In this document: piece by piece, positions 12,905-16,584 of the stretch
Layout: every line of letters starts with the position of its first letter
How positions within the stretch are numbered: the stretch's first letter is position 1
Source: Stenotrophomonas sp.
GTDB taxonomy: Bacteria > Pseudomonadota > Gammaproteobacteria > Xanthomonadales > Xanthomonadaceae
Direction of reading: 5' to 3'
Length of the DNA stretch: 16,584 bases
Assembly (NCBI GenBank): GCA_003248565.1
Contig: QFOV01000042.1
Coordinates: 1-16,584, forward strand
Notes under the pieces: generated by a model
Databases searched by the model: none
Seen by the model: the letters and a program-made list of their open reading frames with translations, nothing else
Told to the model about the DNA's origin: nothing
Position numbers and translations under genes: made by a program

Positions 12905-13044
12905 CCTTCTCCCGCTTGCGGGGGAAGGTGCCCGGAGGGCGGATGGGGGGGCTTTTGATCTTGCTTTGGCTGTGGGTCAAGACCAAAGCCAAAGCCAAAG
13001 CACCCCTCCCTAACCCTCCCCTTCGCCTGCGGCGAAAGGGAGGG
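12905..13044. repeat. inverted composite repeat element between rnpB side and NRDE gene
   Basis: Two hairpin-bearing ends in opposite orientation flank an inverted core. Left: 12905-12928, CCTTCTCCCG stem with CGGGGGAAGG, followed by GCCCGGAGGGC and a G-run. Core: GCTTTGGCT (12963-12971) pairs with AGCCAAAGC (12987-12995), within three CCAAAG units. Right: 13014-13027 with 13031-13044, 13 of 14 pairs, loop TGC, preceded by CCCTCCCTAA. The layout resembles dispersed non-coding repeats of xanthomonads. The right hairpin lies three bases beyond the NRDE stop and may protect or end that transcript. Confidence 0.6.
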
Positions 13045-13046
13045 AA

Positions 13047-13823
13047 CTAGGAGCCAAGGCTTTCTTTCCCAATCTCCATGCGTGTCTCCCCCAGATACAC
13101 GCCATCCGGGCCGAAACGGCGTTCGTGGATGAAACCGCCACCATCCTGGCCGATCGCCACGATGGTGCTGGCGCGGGTGCCGTAGTCGGTTCCGCGTATG
13201 AAGGCGCTCGATAGCAATCGCTCCAGCTCCAGTGGAACGCCGGTAGATGGCAGCTGAGCGTCCTGCGCCTGCTGCTCATCGGCCAGCGCCGCCCAGAGCG
13301 GCTCCAGGCCGTAACTACCGGCGGCCAACCAATCCTCGAGTACGCCCATCAAGCGCCGGGTCTTGGGCCAGGGGGCATCCAATGCGCCGTTCGACATGCC
13401 GTGCAGGCCTGGCGCCAGATCCTGCCGGGCCTGCGGGTGGTTGCCGAGATAGCTGCAGCTTTCAGCGTCGGCGACCAATAGATTGAACGGTGCGAACTCC
13501 TGCGCCCGGCTGGCCAGGGTGTCGGCATAGTCCGTGGCCTGCTGTCCGCCAGCCAGGTAGCTGGCGATCAGCTCGCCACGCGAAGGTCCGCCGGTGGCTG
13601 CGCTCGGGTCTCGCACATTGGTGACGACGGCGGCCTGTCCGCGCAGATTCACGCCCATCCAGCTGCCGCCGGAGCGCAGATCGCGCCCGGCGATCACGTT
13701 GTCGTAGGGCGATGGCCAACGCTGCACCTGCGCGGTGGGGCGGGCGTGGAACTCGTCACGGTTGCCGGCCATGAGCAGGCGCCAATGCGGGTGGGTTTTC
13801 CAGGCGAGGGCGACAAGGCACAT
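13047..13823 (-). CDS. NRDE family (TANGO2-like) protein
   Basis: A 258-residue cytoplasmic protein of the NRDE/TANGO2 family, named for the motif seen here as GNRDEF near residue 20. The N-terminus MCLVALAW is characteristic; the cysteine right after the initiator Met is conserved in the family and has been considered a possible N-terminal nucleophile of an Ntn-hydrolase-like fold. Other family-like parts are SGGSWMGVN, TNVRDP, SRGELIASYL and FGPDGVYLGETR close to the C-terminus. Activity is not established; roles in heme or lipid handling have been proposed for eukaryotic members. ATG 13823 is chosen because it yields the canonical MC start; the open frame continues to a GTG at 13859. It is divergent from mraZ, with a likely promoter at 13921-13949. 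Confidence 0.9.
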   Translation of the reverse strand: MCLVALAWKTHPHWRLLMAGNRDEFHARPTAQVQRWPSPYDNVIAGRDLRSGGSWMGVNLRGQAAVVTNVRDPSAATGGPSRGELIASYLAGGQQATDYADTLASRAQEFAPFNLLVADAESCSYLGNHPQARQDLAPGLHGMSNGALDAPWPKTRRLMGVLEDWLAAGSYGLEPLWAALADEQQAQDAQLPSTGVPLELERLLSSAFIRGTDYGTRASTIVAIGQDGGGFIHERRFGPDGVYLGETRMEIGKESLGS

Positions 13824-13920
13824 GCACGGAGTGTGCCGTTTTGCGCGGGTGTCAGCCACGTGCGGCTGAATGGCGGCTGGGCTGTGGCCCCGTTTTCACG
13901 CGGCCTCTACACCACTGAAT

Positions 13921-13949
13921 TTCATACAAATCTCAAAATTTGAAGTAAA
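13921..13949 (-). promoter_or_regulatory. probable promoter of the NRDE gene
   Basis: On the minus strand TTTACT (13949-13944, 4/6) and TATGAA (13926-13921, 4/6) are separated by exactly 17 bp in A+T-rich sequence. The leader to ATG 13823 would be about 90 bases. Confidence 0.4.
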
Positions 13950-13958
13950 CCAGTAACT

Positions 13959-13967
13959 TGTGGATAA
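13959..13967 (-). promoter_or_regulatory. perfect consensus DnaA box
   Basis: TGTGGATAA on the plus strand is TTATCCACA on the minus strand, an exact match to the high-affinity DnaA box. It lies 71 bp upstream of the mraZ -35 hexamer. A single 9-mer match may be chance, but its place before the division cluster makes regulation plausible. Confidence 0.5.
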
Positions 13968-14037
13968 ACCTTGAACAACTCTCTAAAGATTGGTGCAAAC
14001 CATTGATGCGGCACGTGATTTTGTGTGGTGAAAGTTG

Positions 14038-14065
14038 TTGACAACCCTAGGCGCGCTGCTAAGGT
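14038..14065 (+). promoter_or_regulatory. mraZ: mraZ (dcw cluster) promoter
   Basis: A perfect -35, TTGACA (14038-14043), 16 bp of spacer, and an extended -10 of TG-C-TAAGGT (TG at 14057, hexamer 14060-14065, 3/6). The start site would be near 14072, giving an 80-base leader. This would drive mraZ, rsmH, ftsL, ftsI and probably genes beyond. Confidence 0.6.
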
Positions 14066-14109
14066 GGGCATCAGAGGGGAAACCGGGTTTTTTGTGGTTT
14101 TTCGTGGTT
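14065..14109 (+). promoter_or_regulatory. putative MraZ operator: five GG-rich boxes with 10-bp period
   Basis: Boxes begin every 10 bases: TGGGC (14065), AGGGG (14075), GGGTT (14085), TGGTT (14095) and TGGTT (14105), each followed by five spacer bases. E. coli MraZ binds TGGGN direct repeats with 5-base spacers in its own promoter, and this array has the same spacing. The last two boxes are identical but depart from TGGG. Position at and just after the -10 fits autorepression. Confidence 0.6.
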
Positions 14110-14151
14110 CAATAACTTCCCAAGCAAAACGAACGAACGGGTGCCTCAGGC

Positions 14152-14598
14152 GTGTTTCAAGGTGAGACTGCCATCACGGTTGACGACAAGGGACGCATGG
14201 CGGTGCCAACCGCCTACCGCGACCTGGTTGCGCGCGCCAGTGGTAATCGCCTTGTGCTGACCTATAACCCGTTCGAAGCCGGTTGCCTGTGGTTGTACTC
14301 AGAGCAGGAGTGGGAGCGGGTGCGGGACGACGTAATGGCAAAGCCCAATACCCAGCGTGTAGTACGCACCCTGCAGCAGAAGCTTGTCGGCTCGGCCGCC
14401 CATCTGGAACTGGATGGCAATGGCCGTATCAGCCTGCCGTCCAGTCACCGCAGCGCGGTGGGCATCGAGAAGAAAGCAGTGCTGATGGGCATGGGTGAGA
14501 AGTTCGAATTGTGGAGCGAGCAAGCGCATCGCGCACTGATCCAGCAGACGTTGTCTGACGAGGATCTGGGCGATGGGCTTCTCGATCTGAAGTTGTGA
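14152..14598 (+). CDS. mraZ: transcriptional regulator MraZ
   Basis: MraZ is the DNA-binding regulator that heads the division and cell wall (dcw) cluster. The 148-residue protein has two SpoVT/AbrB-like half-domains, each with the DxxxR signature: DDKGRMAVP (about 11-19) and DGNGRISLPSSHR (about 88-100). The N-terminus MFQGETAITV matches the family start, which fixes the GTG start at 14152; the preceding AGG is unusually close, so initiation may be weak or use GGGTG at 14139-14143. The stop overlaps the rsmH start in GTGA. The phased boxes upstream suggest autoregulation, as shown for E. coli MraZ. Confidence 0.95.
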   Translation: MFQGETAITVDDKGRMAVPTAYRDLVARASGNRLVLTYNPFEAGCLWLYSEQEWERVRDDVMAKPNTQRVVRTLQQKLVGSAAHLELDGNGRISLPSSHRSAVGIEKKAVLMGMGEKFELWSEQAHRALIQQTLSDEDLGDGLLDLKL

Positions 14599-15581
14599 GC
14601 CGGGGTGCCCGGGTGCGCGGTGAAGCGCAGGCCGGTCACCCTCCGGTGTCGCAGCCGCCGGCGGCTCACCTGCCGGTGCTGTACACCCAGGTCCTTGACG
14701 GCCTGAGGGTGATCGATAACGGTACTTATCTGGATGGCACGTTCGGTCGTGGCGGTCACGCTGGCGGCGTGCTGCGCCAGCTTGGTCCGGATGGGCGCCT
14801 GCTGGTGATGGACAAGGATCCCGAGGCCATTGCCGTGGCCGAGCGCGATTTCGCGCCGGACGGCCGTGTCTCGATCTATCGCGGCAGCTTTGCCGACCTG
14901 CTGGACTGGAGCGAAACCGCTGCCGGTCTGGATGGCGTTCTGTTCGATCTCGGTGTGTCCTCGCCGCAGCTGGACGTGGCGGAGCGTGGTTTCAGCTTCG
15001 GCAAGGACGGTCCGCTGGACATGCGCATGGACCCGGACTCGGGTGAAAGCGCTGCGGATTGGTTGAACCGCGCTGAAGACCGCGAAATCGCCGACGTGCT
15101 GTTCACCTATGGCGATGAGCGGCAGAGCCGCCGCATTGCCCGCGCCATCGTTGCCCGTCGTGAGAAGCAGCCGTTCGCGCGTACCGCTGAACTGGCCGAG
15201 CTGATCGCCTCGGTGATGCCGCGTGGCAAGGACAAGATCCATCCGGCGACGCGCAGCTTCCAGGCCATCCGCATCCATATCAACCGCGAACTGGCCGACC
15301 TTGAAGCCGGCCTGGACGCGGCAATGGCGCGGCTCAAGCCCGGTGGCCGTTTGGCGGTGATCAGCTTCCACTCGCTGGAAGACCGCATCGTCAAGCAGTT
15401 CATGAACCGCCATGCCAAGGCACCGCCGACCAATCGCCGGCTGCCGGAACTGCAGGCCTTCGTGCCGACGCTGGAACTGATCGGTGGCGCCATCAAGGCC
15501 GATGACGACGAGCTGGCGATGAACCCGCGCTCGCGCAGCGCCGTGCTGCGCGTGGCCCAGAAGTGCGAGGTGGCCGGATGA
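14595..15581 (+). CDS. rsmH: 16S rRNA (cytosine(1402)-N4)-methyltransferase
   Basis: RsmH (MraW) N4-methylates C1402 of 16S rRNA with S-adenosylmethionine. The 328-residue product starts with a Gly/Ala/Pro-rich extension of about 24 residues, then the family region HLPVLYTQVLDGL, the SAM-binding GTFGRGGHAGGVL (48-60) and VMDKDPEA, FDLGVSSPQLD with ERGFSF and GPLDMRMDP, and the late ISFHSLEDRIVK. The GTG start overlaps the mraZ stop by four bases; an in-frame GTG at 14613 is an alternative. It acts on the same nucleotide as RsmI encoded earlier in this window. Its stop overlaps the ftsL start (ATGA). Confidence 0.96.
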   Translation: MSRGARVRGEAQAGHPPVSQPPAAHLPVLYTQVLDGLRVIDNGTYLDGTFGRGGHAGGVLRQLGPDGRLLVMDKDPEAIAVAERDFAPDGRVSIYRGSFADLLDWSETAAGLDGVLFDLGVSSPQLDVAERGFSFGKDGPLDMRMDPDSGESAADWLNRAEDREIADVLFTYGDERQSRRIARAIVARREKQPFARTAELAELIASVMPRGKDKIHPATRSFQAIRIHINRELADLEAGLDAAMARLKPGGRLAVISFHSLEDRIVKQFMNRHAKAPPTNRRLPELQAFVPTLELIGGAIKADDDELAMNPRSRSAVLRVAQKCEVAG

Positions 15582-15841
15582 GCCGCCTGCTGTTGATCGT
15601 CCTGCTGGCGTGCACGATTGCCTCGGCAATCGGCGTGGTGTTCATGCGCCATCGCCACCGCCAATTGTTTGTGGAGCTGTCCAAGCTGGAGCACGCGCGC
15701 GACGAGCTCAACATCGAGTTCGGCCGCCTGCAGCTGGAGCAGGCGACGTTGGCCCAGGCCACGCGCGTGGACCAGGAAGCCCGTGGTCGCCTCGGCATGA
15801 AGTTCCCCGAGGCCGCTGATATCGTGGTGATCCGGCCATGA
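15578..15841 (+). CDS. ftsL: cell division protein FtsL
   Basis: FtsL is a short bitopic division protein that with FtsB and FtsQ activates the FtsW-FtsI septal synthase. The 87-residue product has a hydrophobic transmembrane stretch at the very N-terminus (about 3-23, LLLIVLLACTIASAIGVVF) and a periplasmic helical coiled coil (about 30-70: LFVELSKLEHARDELNIEF and following) ending RLGMKFP, a typical FtsL terminus. ATG 15578 overlaps the rsmH stop (ATGA) and has AGGTGG at 15568-15573. Identification rests on position and architecture because FtsL sequences diverge quickly. Confidence 0.92.
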   Translation: MSRLLLIVLLACTIASAIGVVFMRHRHRQLFVELSKLEHARDELNIEFGRLQLEQATLAQATRVDQEARGRLGMKFPEAADIVVIRP

Positions 15842-16584
15842 ACAAGCCCAGCCGCAACCGTACCCGCACGCAGTTCAACCTGCGCAACCGCATGCTGATG
15901 GTTGGCGTGGGGCTGGGTCTGTGTGCGGTGACGCTGGTCGGCCGTGCCGCGTACGTGCAGCTGATCAACAACGATTTCTACCAGCGCGAAGGCGAAGCCC
16001 GCTTCCTGCGCGATGTGCCGATCCCGACCTCGCGCGGCATGATCACCGATCGCAATGGCGAGCCGGTGGCGGTGTCCACGCCGGTGGCATCGATCTGGGT
16101 CAATCCGCAGGAACTGCTGCGCACGCCCGAGCGTATTCCCGAGCTGGCGCGCGCGCTGTCGCTGCCGGTGGACGAGCTGACCACCAAGCTGACCCAGAAG
16201 GCAGACAAGGAATTCATGTACCTGCGCCGCCGGATCAATCCGGATGTGGCCGAGCAGGTGGTGGCGCTGAAGATTCCGGGCGTGTTCTCGCAACGCGAGT
16301 TCCGTCGCTATTACCCGCAGGGTGAGGCAATGGCACACGTGCTCGGCTTCACCAATATCGATGATCTCGGCCAGGAAGGGCTGGAACTGGCCTTCGACGA
16401 ATGGTTGCGCGGCAAGCCGGGCGCCAAGCGTGTCATCCGCGACCGCAAGGGCGCGATCGTCGAGAGCATCGACCTGGTGCGCCCTGCCGAGCCGGGCAAG
16501 GACCTGACCCTGAGCATCGACCGCCGCATCCAGTTCCTGGCGATGCGCGAGCTGCGCAATGCGGTCACCACCAACAAGGCGGCT
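15838..16584 (+). CDS. ftsI: peptidoglycan D,D-transpeptidase FtsI / PBP3 (5' part)
   Basis: FtsI is the class B penicillin-binding protein that crosslinks septal peptidoglycan. The frame is open from ATG 15838 to the window edge, 249 residues. A basic start (NKPSRNRTR) precedes one transmembrane helix (about 19-40, MLMVGVGLGLCAVTLVG), followed by the PBP dimerisation domain: RGMITDRNGEPVAVS (about 65-79), REFRRYYPQGEAMAHVLGF and GLELAFDEWLRGKPG, then LTLSIDRRIQFLAMREL. The transpeptidase domain with SxxK, SxN and KTG lies beyond the edge. The start overlaps the ftsL stop in ATGA. Confidence 0.96.
   Translation, partial: MNKPSRNRTRTQFNLRNRMLMVGVGLGLCAVTLVGRAAYVQLINNDFYQREGEARFLRDVPIPTSRGMITDRNGEPVAVSTPVASIWVNPQELLRTPERIPELARALSLPVDELTTKLTQKADKEFMYLRRRINPDVAEQVVALKIPGVFSQREFRRYYPQGEAMAHVLGFTNIDDLGQEGLELAFDEWLRGKPGAKRVIRDRKGAIVESIDLVRPAEPGKDLTLSIDRRIQFLAMRELRNAVTTNKAA

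Larger units (their letters stand above)
13824..14151. promoter_or_regulatory. divergent control region between NRDE gene and mraZ
   Basis: 328 bp without a gene. The A+T content rises sharply at 13910-14030. It contains a minus-strand promoter candidate, a DnaA box, a plus-strand promoter and phased repeats, each listed separately. An inverted repeat GTTGT-TG-ACAAC (14034-14045) covers the -35 of the mraZ promoter. Confidence 0.7.

Noticed and set aside
12459..12998. Minus-strand open frame of 179 codons with Gln/Lys/Pro repeats, and the overlapping plus-strand frames 12520-13050 and 12593-12958
   Set aside because: They run through rnpB or through structured repeats, several frames are open at once because of base composition, and the peptides look like translated simple sequence.
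14445..15629. Minus-strand open frame of 394 codons
   Set aside because: Antisense to rsmH and mraZ; no family resemblance.

Overview
The window is GC-rich, densely packed gammaproteobacterial chromosome, most likely from the Xanthomonadaceae and probably Stenotrophomonas. The reasons are the gene order (ribB-ribH-nusB-thiL; lpoA/yraN divergent from rsmI; rnpB next to mraZ-rsmH-ftsL-ftsI), a GTAG-headed stem-loop of the kind known as SMAG repeats in S. maltophilia, and copies of a GTAGGAGCGGCG-type REP-like repeat. No phage, insertion sequence, CRISPR array or tRNA was seen. The genus call is inference.

Region 1 (1-2884, + strand): riboflavin and thiamine cofactor genes. The 3' part of ribB (with a GTP cyclohydrolase II-like tail that lacks cysteines), ribH, nusB (ATGA overlap with ribH) and thiL. 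A strong hairpin lies between ribB and ribH, and a terminator-like hairpin with a T-tract lies between nusB and thiL.

Region 2 (about 2885-5572, + strand): a four-gene module of two Roadblock/LC7 proteins, a 318-residue protein of unknown function with a winged-helix-like tail, and a small Ras-like GTPase. It resembles the Roadblock/GTPase part of actinobacterial conservons and is distantly related to MglA/MglB, but has no sensor kinase. Its intergenic gaps carry a perfect palindrome and a long hairpin. This is the best candidate here for an under-described system.

Region 3 (5573-10420): a repeat-rich convergent junction, then a compact minus-strand operon reading lpoA -> yraN -> YdjM-like membrane protein -> TlpA-like thioredoxin -> FAD-linked 2-hydroxyacid dehydrogenase. 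It joins cell-wall synthase activation to redox genes.

Region 4 (10500-12480, + strand): rsmI, an overlapping gene of unknown function, and the RNase P RNA gene rnpB.

Region 5 (12477-13046): a repeat mosaic without a credible gene. It has two tandem 75-76 bp units that each fold into two hairpins, an A-poor low-complexity tract, and an inverted composite element next to the minus-strand NRDE/TANGO2-family gene (13047-13823).

Region 6 (13824-16584, + strand): the head of the dcw cell-division cluster. A control region has a perfect consensus DnaA box, a promoter with perfect TTGACA, and 10-bp-phased GG-rich repeats that look like a MraZ operator. It is followed by mraZ, rsmH, ftsL and the 5' part of ftsI, chained by 4-nt overlaps.
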